From CAWBCI01 sp963787195 (GTDB taxonomy: Bacteria > Bacteroidota > Bacteroidia > Bacteroidales > JAGOPY01): DNA of 64,000 bases. The notes below the pieces were generated by a model. It saw only the letters and a list, made by a program, of their open reading frames with translations, was not told the DNA's origin and did not search any database. The position numbers and the translations under genes were made by a program. Positions 26,845-34,991 of this stretch are shown here, one piece after another (position 1 is the first letter of the stretch; every line of letters begins with the position of its first letter). The stretch lies in NCBI GenBank assembly GCA_963787195.1, contig CAWBCI010000019.1, positions 62,001 to 126,000 of the forward strand. Direction: 5' to 3'.

Positions 26845-27300
26845 ATGACTGATCGCATCCGGAAACTAATGGAATATTACCACATGTCACCTTCAGAATT
26901 TGCTGAAAAGGTGGGCGCTCAAAGATCGGCTGTATCACATATACTTTCGGGACGAAATAAACCCGGCCTTGATTTTTTACAGAAGATACTGAATGCATTT
27001 CCCGAGGTCAGCGCCGACTGGTTCATTTTAGGCAGAGGGAAAATGATTTTAAGCAGCGGAGATGAATTTCCTGTTACAAATGTGCAGGATCAGCCTTCGG
27101 AATTAATCGAAAAAGCCCCGTCTAAAATTCAGAAACAAAAAGAAGAAGCAATTATTTCCCATAAACCTGAGTCTGATATAGAATCACCAGATCTTACTAA
27201 AACAAAACACCGGGAACTTTCGCATGGAAAATCCCCGGTGGTCAAAATTATTCTCTTGCACGCGGATAATAGTTTCAGTGAATATTATCCTGCCGATTGA
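26845..27300 (+). CDS. XRE-family helix-turn-helix regulator
   Basis: 151 residues from the ATG at 26845. An ATG at 26809 is in frame but lies inside the operator/promoter, so it is rejected. Residues about 1-62 form an XRE HTH domain (IRKLMEYYHMSPSEFAEKVG, then RSAVSHILSGRNKPGLDFLQ as recognition helix region). It is followed by the Bacteroidota-typical FPEVSADWFILGRGKM and a low-complexity polar linker. A short C-terminal conserved strand-like segment (VVKIILLHADNSFSEYYP) resembles the tail of other Bacteroidota members of this group. Targets and ligand unknown. Four palindromes upstream suggest it regulates itself. It is convergent with ndk, with 5 bases between stops. Confidence 0.9.
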   Translation: MTDRIRKLMEYYHMSPSEFAEKVGAQRSAVSHILSGRNKPGLDFLQKILNAFPEVSADWFILGRGKMILSSGDEFPVTNVQDQPSELIEKAPSKIQKQKEEAIISHKPESDIESPDLTKTKHRELSHGKSPVVKIILLHADNSFSEYYPAD

Positions 27301-27305
27301 ACTTA

Positions 27306-27725
27306 TCAGAACATTTCAAGCCTTGAGAAGAAAAAGCCGGCTTCAATAATGGCATTCGCATCGCTGTCGGAGCCATGCACAGCATTCTCCTGTATATTAG
27401 TGCCATACAGGGCCCTTACAGTCCCGGGTGCAGCATCTGCGGGGTTCGTAGAACCGATCAGTTTGCGGTAATCATCTACGGCATTGTCTTTCTTTAATAC
27501 AGCTGCAACTATTGGCCCTGATGACATAAATTCTACCAGGTCACGGTAAAATGGCCTTTCTTTATGAACTTCATAAAATTGTTCGGCCTGTTCCCTTGTC
27601 AATTTCATATATTTCATAGCGACGATACCGAATCCACCCTCGGTAATAGCAGCTAATATATGCCCGATATGGCCGTTTTTGACAGCTTCAGGTTTGATCA
27701 TCGTCAATGTTATGTTTCCTGACAT
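27306..27725 (-). CDS. ndk: Nucleoside diphosphate kinase
   Basis: 139 residues, normal length. It transfers the gamma phosphate among NTPs/dNTPs through a phosphohistidine. MIKPEAVKNGHIGHIL near residue 9 and the active-site His in NAVHGSDSDANA near 118 are intact, with GSTNPADAAPGTVRALYG before it. Single gene with its own -7 box. Confidence 0.99.
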   Translation of the reverse strand: MSGNITLTMIKPEAVKNGHIGHILAAITEGGFGIVAMKYMKLTREQAEQFYEVHKERPFYRDLVEFMSSGPIVAAVLKKDNAVDDYRKLIGSTNPADAAPGTVRALYGTNIQENAVHGSDSDANAIIEAGFFFSRLEMF

Positions 27726-27755
27726 AAATTTGTTTTTTTACTGTTAATGAAGCTG

Positions 27756-27763
27756 CAAAATTA
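27756..27763 (-). promoter_or_regulatory. -7 box of the ndk promoter
   Basis: Minus strand reads TAATTTTG followed by CAGCTTC; 30 bases before the ndk ATG. The same 15-base context recurs at the tRNA-Arg promoter. Confidence 0.55.
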
Positions 27764-27804
27764 AAATAATTGCGCATTATCCGGCTTGTATCATGCTAAA
27801 TTGG

Positions 27805-27812
27805 TAATTTTG
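27805..27812 (+). promoter_or_regulatory. -7 box of the nrnA promoter
   Basis: TAATTTTG, 35 bases upstream of the TTG start of nrnA, divergent from the ndk promoter in the same 122-base gap. Confidence 0.5.
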
Positions 27813-27847
27813 TGGCCGATCAAGTAAAATAATCCTGAATATTTATT

Positions 27848-28873
27848 TTGATAAATTTCGAATACAGACAATTAGAAGACCTGCTTTACGGGACCGGGAA
27901 TATTGTGATCACGGCCCATCACAATCCTGACGGGGATGCAATAGGCTCAGCCCTTGCATTGTATAATTTTTTTCTGGCACAACATAAACAGGCGACCGTC
28001 ATTACCCCGAATGATTATCCTTCCTTCCTTAAATGGTTACCTGGAAATGATAAAGTTATAATCTTTGAAAAAGAATCCGTCAAAGCCACGAAGCTTTTAA
28101 AAGAGGCGGACCTGATATTTTGCCTGGATTATAATGCAATCAGCCGGGTGGGGAATATGCAGGATGTATTATCAAAAGCCCCCGGAAAAAAGTTTCTGAT
28201 CGACCATCACCTCGACCCGGAACTGGCTGATTTTGACTATTATTACTCTCTGGTTAAGACTTCATCCACAGCAGAACTTATCTTTCATTTTATTGAAAAT
28301 ATGGGCAAATCAGATCTGATTGACAAGTCCATTGCAGAATGCATATTTGTCGGGATCATGACCGATACCGGTTCATTCAGTCATGCCGTGGGAAATGCAG
28401 GTACATTTGAGATAGTTGGTAAACTGATCAATAAAGGTTTGATACCTGATGTGGTGCATAACCTGGTATATGATACCTTTTCTGAAAAGCGGCTTCGCCT
28501 GCTGGGTTACTGCCTGGAGAATAAAATGACCCTTCTGCCTGAATCTGATGCCGCTTATATAGCTCTCTCAAAGGAAGAACTTGAGAAATATGATTATCAG
28601 ATAGGGGATACTGAGGGGGTGGTAAATTATCCCTTATCTATTGAAGGAATTAAAATAGCGGTGCTTCTAACTGAACGCACTAACCGCATCAGGCTCTCTT
28701 TCCGCTCCAAAGGTAAAACCAGTGTGAACGAAATTGCCCGCGAACATTTCGGAGGTGGTGGGCATATGAATGCTGCGGGAGGTGATTCATTTGAAAGTTT
28801 AGAAAATACTATTCAGAAATTGGAAGAAGTCCTGAAACAATATAAGGCTGCCAATGATCGTTCACCTATGTAA
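27848..28873 (+). CDS. nrnA: NrnA-type oligoribonuclease / pAp phosphatase (DHH-DHHA1)
   Basis: 341 residues. The TTG at 27848 is the only plausible start: a stop lies four codons upstream, and the resulting MINFEYRQLEDLLYG matches the family N-terminus. DHH-superfamily motifs are ITAHHNPDGDAIGSALAL near residue 22, the second metal motif FCLDYNAISRVG near 94, IDHHLDPE near 119, and the DHHA1 ending REHFGGGGHMNAAGGDSF near 299-316. It degrades nano-RNA and dephosphorylates 3'-phosphoadenosine 5'-phosphate. Two FKBP lipoprotein genes follow closely, then cysQ, a second pAp phosphatase, on the other strand. Confidence 0.96.
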   Translation: MINFEYRQLEDLLYGTGNIVITAHHNPDGDAIGSALALYNFFLAQHKQATVITPNDYPSFLKWLPGNDKVIIFEKESVKATKLLKEADLIFCLDYNAISRVGNMQDVLSKAPGKKFLIDHHLDPELADFDYYYSLVKTSSTAELIFHFIENMGKSDLIDKSIAECIFVGIMTDTGSFSHAVGNAGTFEIVGKLINKGLIPDVVHNLVYDTFSEKRLRLLGYCLENKMTLLPESDAAYIALSKEELEKYDYQIGDTEGVVNYPLSIEGIKIAVLLTERTNRIRLSFRSKGKTSVNEIAREHFGGGGHMNAAGGDSFESLENTIQKLEEVLKQYKAANDRSPM

Positions 28874-28883
28874 TTAATTATCA

Positions 28884-29426
28884 ATGCGTCGACTCTTAAA
28901 AAATTTCGTTTTATTAATTATTTCCAGCTTATTTGTTGTGCTTTTGGCCCAATGCAGTAATTCCGGTAAAAATAAATCCATAGGGGATCCCGCTCAGTTA
29001 AAGGAAAATCTAATTGAGGCAAATAAAGCAGTTGTAGAAACTGAAAGTTCCCAGATTGATGATTTTATCGATCGTCACCACTGGCCGATGACAGAAACAT
29101 CCACCGGCTTACGGTATTACATTTACAAGCATGGAAAAGGGCTTCAGGCCGCCAGGGGAAGCCTCGTTGTGATCTATTATACTATCAGCCTCCTTACAGG
29201 TGATACTGTTTATACATCAGATAAGGACGGCCCCCTCCGTTTCGAGGTGGGTAAAGGACAGGTGATCAGCGGGCTTGAAGAAGGCATTTTATTGCTCAAA
29301 CAAGGTGACAGAGCAAAATTTATTATACCTTCGCACCTTGCTTACGGGCTCATAGGAGATCAAAAGAAAATACGCGAGAAAGCTTCGCTTGTTTACGATA
29401 TCGAATTATTACAAGTTAAAAATTGA
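28884..29426 (+). CDS. FKBP-type peptidyl-prolyl isomerase, lipoprotein
   Basis: 180 residues with a lipoprotein signal (LFVVLLAQCSNSG, Cys24). One FKBP domain occupies about residues 85-178: GLRYYIYKHGKGLQAARGSL, FEVGKGQVISGLEEGILLLK near 125, and the active-site flap FIIPSHLAYGLIG. The hydrophobic FKBP pocket is only partly conserved (the usual FDSS is YTSDKDG). Predicted periplasmic and lipid-anchored folding helper. It lies 10 bases after nrnA, and its stop codon overlaps a TTG-started extension of the next FKBP gene, so nrnA-fkbp-fkbp look like one operon. Confidence 0.93.
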   Translation: MRRLLKNFVLLIISSLFVVLLAQCSNSGKNKSIGDPAQLKENLIEANKAVVETESSQIDDFIDRHHWPMTETSTGLRYYIYKHGKGLQAARGSLVVIYYTISLLTGDTVYTSDKDGPLRFEVGKGQVISGLEEGILLLKQGDRAKFIIPSHLAYGLIGDQKKIREKASLVYDIELLQVKN

Positions 29427-29452
29427 AAAACAAACATTTAGAATTCAAAAAA

Positions 29453-30796
29453 ATGAAGATGAGAAAAAAATTCCTCGGAATGATTCCCCTTGGCATCATC
29501 CTGATCCTTGCTTTTGGTTGTAACACTGGTAAATATCCTGGCTTCAAGAAAACGTCTTCGGGAATTTATTATAAAATATTTACAACCGATAATACGGACA
29601 CCACAAAAGTAGCTGTTGGAAAGATCGTTACACTTGATCTAAAATATAGTGTACACGATTCTACACTTTTCGACAGTAAAAATGTTCCGAACATGGTTCG
29701 CTTCCCGATTATTGCTTCTCAGTATCCGGGTGATATTTATGAAGGATTAAGTCTGTTGAGTCAAGGTGACAGCGCAGTTTTTATAATACAGGCGGATTCA
29801 TTCTTTATGAAGACAGTAGGACAACCAAGTCCGCCCCCTTTTATCAAAGCAGGGGATGATCTGGTTTTCGATGTTAAGATAAAACAAGTTCAGACCCAGA
29901 ATGAAGTAGATGCTGAAGTTGCTGCACAGAATGAACAACTCAAGGCTGATGAACTGGGACTTATCCAGAAATATTTGACTGACAATAAGATTACCGTAGC
30001 TCCTGATACGAATGGTATTTATGTTATTGAAAAGAAAAGGGGAAGTGGGAAAACACCTAAAAAAGATCTTTATGTTACCGCTAATTTCCAGGTTAAGAAA
30101 TTGACAGGTGAACAACTGTTTTCCACTTTTGATAAGAAAGAACCGGTAGATTTCAAATTCGGAAGCCGCTATGAGAACCAGGGTTTCCAGTCGGTGATAG
30201 GAAAAATGAAAGAAGGTGGTGAAGTCGAAGCCATCGTTCCTTCGAAAATGGGCTTTGGAGCTCAAGGTGCCGGAGAAGTCGTTCCTCCTTTTACACCACT
30301 TTATTATAAGATTGAACTTGTGAAAGTTATGTCTCAGGCTGAATGGGATAAAAAACAGGCTGACAAAGCGGCGAAAAAGAAAGTCGAGGATATTAAAAAG
30401 GATGCTACCGAAGCGGTCAACATCCAGAAATATATGAAAGAGAATAATCTCACTGCCAAACCTCAGCCTGACGGACTGGTTTATATTGAAACCCTTAAAG
30501 GTACAGGCCCTAAAGCTGAAAACGGTAAAAAGGTAAAAGTGAATTATACAGGCAAACTACTTGACGGAACTGTTTTTGATTCTTCGGAAGGTAAACAGCC
30601 ACTGGAATTCACCCTGGGAACTAAATCTGTTATCGAGGGATGGGAAGAAGGTATTGCCATGATGAACCAGGGCGGAAAAGCCATACTTATCGTTCCTTCC
30701 AAATTGGGTTACAGAGATAAAGGTGCCGGTAAGGTAATCCCTCCGAATGCAACCCTTATTTTTGATGTGGAACTGGTTGAAGTTGAAAATAAATAG
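29453..30796 (+). CDS. Three-domain FKBP-type peptidyl-prolyl isomerase, lipoprotein
   Basis: 447 residues from the ATG at 29453, with a lipoprotein signal (IILILAFGCNTGK). Three FKBP-like domains lie in series: about 30-150 (degenerate, GLSLLSQGDSAVFIIQADSF), about 170-300 (VIGKMKEGGEVEAIVPSKMG, FGAQGAGEVVPPFTPLYY) and about 335-447. The third is the only one with a full FKBP signature: VNYTGKLLDGTVFDSSEG, VIEGWEEGIAMMNQGG, IPPNATLIFDVELVEV. A charged Lys-rich coiled-coil linker (EWDKKQADKAAKKKVEDIKK) separates domains 2 and 3. Probably one active isomerase domain with two chaperone-like ones. It is followed by a strong terminator. Confidence 0.93.
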   Translation: MKMRKKFLGMIPLGIILILAFGCNTGKYPGFKKTSSGIYYKIFTTDNTDTTKVAVGKIVTLDLKYSVHDSTLFDSKNVPNMVRFPIIASQYPGDIYEGLSLLSQGDSAVFIIQADSFFMKTVGQPSPPPFIKAGDDLVFDVKIKQVQTQNEVDAEVAAQNEQLKADELGLIQKYLTDNKITVAPDTNGIYVIEKKRGSGKTPKKDLYVTANFQVKKLTGEQLFSTFDKKEPVDFKFGSRYENQGFQSVIGKMKEGGEVEAIVPSKMGFGAQGAGEVVPPFTPLYYKIELVKVMSQAEWDKKQADKAAKKKVEDIKKDATEAVNIQKYMKENNLTAKPQPDGLVYIETLKGTGPKAENGKKVKVNYTGKLLDGTVFDSSEGKQPLEFTLGTKSVIEGWEEGIAMMNQGGKAILIVPSKLGYRDKGAGKVIPPNATLIFDVELVEVENK

Positions 30797-30820
30797 CTTT
30801 TGCAGCTTAAGATAAAATGA

Positions 30821-30863
30821 AAAGATTCCATTTCAGGCCTGGCCTGGGATGGAATCTTTTTTT
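30821..30863 (+). terminator. Terminator of the FKBP operon, overlapping the cysQ 3' end
   Basis: AAAGATTCCAT (30821-30831) pairs perfectly with ATGGAATCTTT (30849-30859), with an inner AGGCC/GGCCT stem, followed by a run of seven T. The convergent cysQ stop codon lies inside the hairpin. Confidence 0.85.
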
Positions 30864-31666
30864 GCAATAAACCAGGGGTTTAAAAGACTTTTCTTGTTAT
30901 ATAGTAAGGGCTTGCCATTGTCGGCCCTGAGGACTGTGCCACCGGATATTTCCACCAGGGCATGACCTGCGGCCGTATCCCATTCCATTGTTGGCCCCAT
31001 CCGGGGATAGACATCTGCCAGCCCTTCGGCAATCAGGCATAGTTTAAGTGAACTCCCCCTGGAAACAAATTCCAGATCAGGGTGGGAAGCTTTCAGTTTT
31101 TGAATATAAGCTTCCGTTTCAGCTGACATGTGGGAGCTGCTACCAACAACAATAAACTTGCTGCTTCCTTTATCAAATGGCAATGGTTCAGCCTGCTTCA
31201 TCAATTCCCTTAGTCCACTTCCTCTAAACAAATTCATATTCATACGGAAGGCCCCGTTTCGTTCCGAAGCAAAATAGATCACTTCAGTAACCGGAATATA
31301 GATCACACCCAGGACTGGAATGCTGTTTTCTATCAGGGCAATATTTACTGTAAAATCATTATTACGTTTAACGAATTCTTTGGTGCCGTCAAGTGGGTCC
31401 ACCAGCCAGAAACTATCCCATTTCTTTCTTGTTTCATAAGGTAAATGTGTTCCTTCTTCACTTAAAAGGGGAATGCCGGGATCTTTCAATCTTTCCTCAA
31501 TAATAGCATGAGCATTTTTATCTGCCTGGGTAAGAGGTGAATTATCTTCTTTATGCTCAACAGAAAAATCCGTATTATAGATTTCGAGTATAGCCTTACC
31601 TGCTTCTATAGCAGCAAAAATCGCTTTTTCCAACAAGCTGTCAGATTGGTCCTTTTCCTTCTTCAT
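30833..31666 (-). CDS. cysQ: 3'(2'),5'-bisphosphate nucleotidase CysQ
   Basis: 277 residues, inositol-monophosphatase fold. It hydrolyses pAp left over from sulfate assimilation or ACP phosphopantetheinylation to AMP. Metal-binding motifs are LLSEEGTHLPYETR near residue 74, WLVDPLDGTKEFVKRNNDF near 91, and the second motif MEWDTAAGHALVEISGG near 227. It lies 21 bases downstream of uvrB on the same strand. nrnA, a different pAp-hydrolysing family, is encoded 2 kb away. Confidence 0.95.
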   Translation of the reverse strand: MKKEKDQSDSLLEKAIFAAIEAGKAILEIYNTDFSVEHKEDNSPLTQADKNAHAIIEERLKDPGIPLLSEEGTHLPYETRKKWDSFWLVDPLDGTKEFVKRNNDFTVNIALIENSIPVLGVIYIPVTEVIYFASERNGAFRMNMNLFRGSGLRELMKQAEPLPFDKGSSKFIVVGSSSHMSAETEAYIQKLKASHPDLEFVSRGSSLKLCLIAEGLADVYPRMGPTMEWDTAAGHALVEISGGTVLRADNGKPLLYNKKSLLNPWFIAKKDSIPGQA

Positions 31667-31687
31667 TATAAAAGTCTAAATGATAAA

Positions 31688-33718
31688 TTATTGTTTATTC
31701 CTTGATTTCAGATAATCTTCCAGGGCAAACATTTCATCCCTGAGCTTTGCTGCCTGCATGAAATCCAGTTCCTTAACCACCTTATCTATATCTTTCCGGA
31801 GGTCGGTGATGGATTTCCGGATCTGTTCATCACTCATATATTGCAAAACCGGATCGGCTGCAACATTACTCTCTTTTTCAACATAATAGGGCTGGCTTTC
31901 TTTTTTCCGGGAGTCAGCTACAGAGGTTTGTCCCATGATAGATTCTACTGATTTGACGATCTGTGTCGGGGTGATATTATGCAATTCGTTATACTTCAAT
32001 TGCTTTTCCCTACGGCGATTGGTTTCATCTATGGTCCTTTTCATCGAATCCGTCATTTTATCGGCATACATGATCACCTTGCTGTTCAGGTTTCGTGCAG
32101 CCCTTCCGGCCGTTTGTGTGAGAGAGCGTTCGGATCTCAGAAAACCCTCTTTATCCGCATCCAGAATAGCCACAAGTGCTACTTCAGGAAGATCGAGTCC
32201 TTCTCTCAGGAGGTTGACTCCAACCAGCACATCAAAAGCTCCCAGTCTCAGGTCACGCATTATCTCAACACGGTCAAGTGTCTCAACTTCAGAGTGGATA
32301 TAACGGCACTTTATATTCAGCTTTTGCATGTATTTAGTCAATTCTTCCGCCATTCTTTTGGTAAGGGTGGTAACCAGTACCCTTTGATTTTGGGTGATGG
32401 TCCTGTTGATTTCATCCAGCAGGTCGTCGATCTGGTTCTGGCTGGGGCGAACTTCTATAATCGGGTCAAGCAATCCGGTCGGACGTATCAATTGTTCTAC
32501 TACCACACCGCTTGATTTCTGCAGTTCATAATCGGCAGGAGTGGCACTGACAAAAATTACCTGGTTTACCATGGCCTCAAATTCGTCGAATTTCAAAGGG
32601 CGGTTATCCATGGCTGAAGGCAGACGGAATCCATACTCTACCAGTGTCTGTTTTCGGGAACGGTCCCCTCCGAACATAGCCCGCACCTGTGGGACGGTTA
32701 CATGACTTTCATCAATAACCATCATGAAATCTTCCGGGAAATAGTCGATCAGGCAAAAAGGGCGGGACCCTGTCTCTCTCCCGTCAAAATAACGCGAATA
32801 ATTTTCTATGCCCGGGCAATAACCCAATTCCTTCATCATCTCCATATCATAAGTAACCCTGTCTTCCAGCCTTTTAGCTTCATAAAGCTTTCCGTTTTCC
32901 CTGAAATAAGCAACTTGTTTAAATAAATCATCCTGTATCTCCCTGATCGATTCCTTCATCTTATCCTGGGTTGTAACAAATATATTCGCTGGGTAAATGC
33001 TGATGTTGTCCAGCTTTTCCATTCTCAGGCTGGTAAAGGGATTGAAGGTCTCTATGGCTTCTATTTCATCTCCGAAAAAATAAACCCTGTAAGCAATATC
33101 AGCATAAGCGGGAAATATGTCGACCGTATCACCCTTGACACGGAATTTTCCTCTCGAGAGTTCTATCTCAGTCCTGGAATAGAGCCCTTCCACCAATGAA
33201 AACAGGAACTGATTGCGCGGAATTTTTTCTCCGACTTTCAGATTAACCACATTATTATAAAAATCATCCGGATTCCCTATTCCATAAATACAGGAAACCG
33301 AGGAAACCACGATCACGTCCCTGCGGCCCGAAAGCAGGGTAGAGGAGGTGCTGAGTCTCAGCTTTTCAATCTCTTCATTAATGGAAAGGTCTTTTTCGAT
33401 ATAAGTATTTGTGACAGGAATATAGGCTTCAGGCTGATAATAATCATAATAAGAGACGAAATATTCCACTGCATTGTCGGGGAAAAACTGTTTGAATTCT
33501 CCATAGAGCTGTGCAGCAAGAGTTTTGTTATGACTCAGCACCAGAGTGGGCTTATTTACATTCGCGATCACATTGGCAATTGAGAAGGTTTTACCAGAGC
33601 CGGTGACACCCAGGAGGACCTGAGCCACATCGCCCCGATTGATGCCTTCCGTCATTTGGCGTATAGCTTCCGGTTGATCGCCTGTAGGCACATAATCGGA
33701 AATCAACTTGAAATTCAT
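31688..33718 (-). CDS. uvrB: Excinuclease ABC subunit UvrB
   Basis: 676 residues from the ATG giving MNFKLISDYVPTGDQPEAIR; a TTG-started 13-residue extension is in frame. UvrB is the damage-verification helicase of nucleotide excision repair. Walker A GVTGSGKTFSIANV near 40, the beta-hairpin YYDYYQPEAYIPVTNTYIEK near 94, DEAD-like MVIDESHVTVPQVRAMFGGD near 338, motif VI region LLREGLDLPEVALVAILDAD near 505-525, and a C-terminal UVR motif (VVKELDFMQAAKLRDEMFAL) that binds UvrC are all present. Confidence 0.99.
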   Translation of the reverse strand: MNFKLISDYVPTGDQPEAIRQMTEGINRGDVAQVLLGVTGSGKTFSIANVIANVNKPTLVLSHNKTLAAQLYGEFKQFFPDNAVEYFVSYYDYYQPEAYIPVTNTYIEKDLSINEEIEKLRLSTSSTLLSGRRDVIVVSSVSCIYGIGNPDDFYNNVVNLKVGEKIPRNQFLFSLVEGLYSRTEIELSRGKFRVKGDTVDIFPAYADIAYRVYFFGDEIEAIETFNPFTSLRMEKLDNISIYPANIFVTTQDKMKESIREIQDDLFKQVAYFRENGKLYEAKRLEDRVTYDMEMMKELGYCPGIENYSRYFDGRETGSRPFCLIDYFPEDFMMVIDESHVTVPQVRAMFGGDRSRKQTLVEYGFRLPSAMDNRPLKFDEFEAMVNQVIFVSATPADYELQKSSGVVVEQLIRPTGLLDPIIEVRPSQNQIDDLLDEINRTITQNQRVLVTTLTKRMAEELTKYMQKLNIKCRYIHSEVETLDRVEIMRDLRLGAFDVLVGVNLLREGLDLPEVALVAILDADKEGFLRSERSLTQTAGRAARNLNSKVIMYADKMTDSMKRTIDETNRRREKQLKYNELHNITPTQIVKSVESIMGQTSVADSRKKESQPYYVEKESNVAADPVLQYMSDEQIRKSITDLRKDIDKVVKELDFMQAAKLRDEMFALEDYLKSRNKQ

Positions 33719-33790
33719 AAGGATAAATGCTGGTTTATAGAATTTGTAAAGATACAATTTTGTATGCGGAGAATGCCTGTCGGAACCATT

Positions 33791-34915
33791 TCAATTCCGG
33801 GCAAAAAAACAGGAAACCGGGTAATGGTCGGATAATGCAATATGCCCGGTAGTATAACGATACGATTTAAAAAGATCATTGTGCAATATGAAATCGATAC
33901 GGTAGGATGGTAATACCCCCGCGTAAGTATTCCCGGTACCTTTCCCGCTTTCCATAAATGAATCTGTCAATCCTTCGGACAACATTTCATAGGCATAGGA
34001 AGAAGGAGTATCATTAAAATCCCCACAGAGAATAACCGGATAGGGGGAATTGTCAAGTAATCTGCGTAGGTTCCTGACCTGGTCGGCCCTTTTTCCGAAA
34101 GCAATGCGCAGCTTACTGAAGATTGCCTTCGATCCCTGTCGCAGTTTGCCTTCTTCCCGGATCTTCTGTTCCAGTTCATTCATAAAATCATAGTCCTCAT
34201 GCTGGAAACGAATAGATTCAAGGTGTATGTTGAAAAGTCTGATGGTGTCACCTTCTATTAGCAAATCGGTAATTATGGCATAACTATGCGAATTATCCTT
34301 TTTGATATTGAATGATTTAAGAATAGGATAACGTGAATATGTAATGATGGCATCAATACGGTTCTTGTTTTTTTCAAAGTACTGTGCAAAGGAATAATAA
34401 GGTCTGGATAAGACTTGTCCGAGCTTACGGATACTATCTTCCGGATTGTTTCCCCTGACCATAAATTCCTGCATACAGAGTATATCAGCACCGTCAGCCT
34501 GCAGAAAGCTCTTGATTTTATTCCGTATTTCCGGATCATCCAGTTTCAGGTTAGAGTTTGAGAGGTTTTTAACATTATAGGAGGTAATTCTGAAATAAGA
34601 AGAACTTTCAGGGGGGAAATCCCCTTTATTGAACTGGATATATCTTCCTATAAAATTCCATCCTATCCCGATACCTATCAGGGATATGATAAAGAAATAC
34701 CGGAAGCGTAAAAGCCAGTAGAATGAGAATAAAATATTGATGATTAATAAGTAAGGATAAGCCAGGCCAAAGAAGGGAATAAGCCAGTTTTGTTCAGGAC
34801 TGATGCGGGATGAAAGATAAGTTAACAGCAACAGAAATACAAAAAGGATATTTCCGTAAAGTATAATCCTGGAAGGAATCGAGATTTTTCTCCTTTTCAG
34901 GTTTCTTTCTGCCAT
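33791..34915 (-). CDS. Membrane-anchored endonuclease/exonuclease/phosphatase family protein
   Basis: 374 residues. Three membrane segments in the first 90 residues precede an EEP domain with all hallmark motifs: ITSYNVKNLSNSN near 108, ILCMQEFMV near 146, VILCGDFNDTPSSYAYE near 296, YRIDFILHND near 341 and ALSDHYPVSCFF at the C-terminus. Members hydrolyse phosphodiesters in nucleic acids, phospholipids or sphingolipids; the substrate of this Bacteroidota group is unknown. The EEP-rhomboid-rhomboid-mutL order is a recurrent phylum neighbourhood. Confidence 0.92.
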   Translation of the reverse strand: MAERNLKRRKISIPSRIILYGNILFVFLLLLTYLSSRISPEQNWLIPFFGLAYPYLLIINILFSFYWLLRFRYFFIISLIGIGIGWNFIGRYIQFNKGDFPPESSSYFRITSYNVKNLSNSNLKLDDPEIRNKIKSFLQADGADILCMQEFMVRGNNPEDSIRKLGQVLSRPYYSFAQYFEKNKNRIDAIITYSRYPILKSFNIKKDNSHSYAIITDLLIEGDTIRLFNIHLESIRFQHEDYDFMNELEQKIREEGKLRQGSKAIFSKLRIAFGKRADQVRNLRRLLDNSPYPVILCGDFNDTPSSYAYEMLSEGLTDSFMESGKGTGNTYAGVLPSYRIDFILHNDLFKSYRYTTGHIALSDHYPVSCFFARN

Positions 34916-34991
34916 TTCAATTTAATTCTTTAAGCTATAAAAGTGCCGGGTAAATAAGACTTTAATCTGATAGGGGCAAAGATACAGCAGA

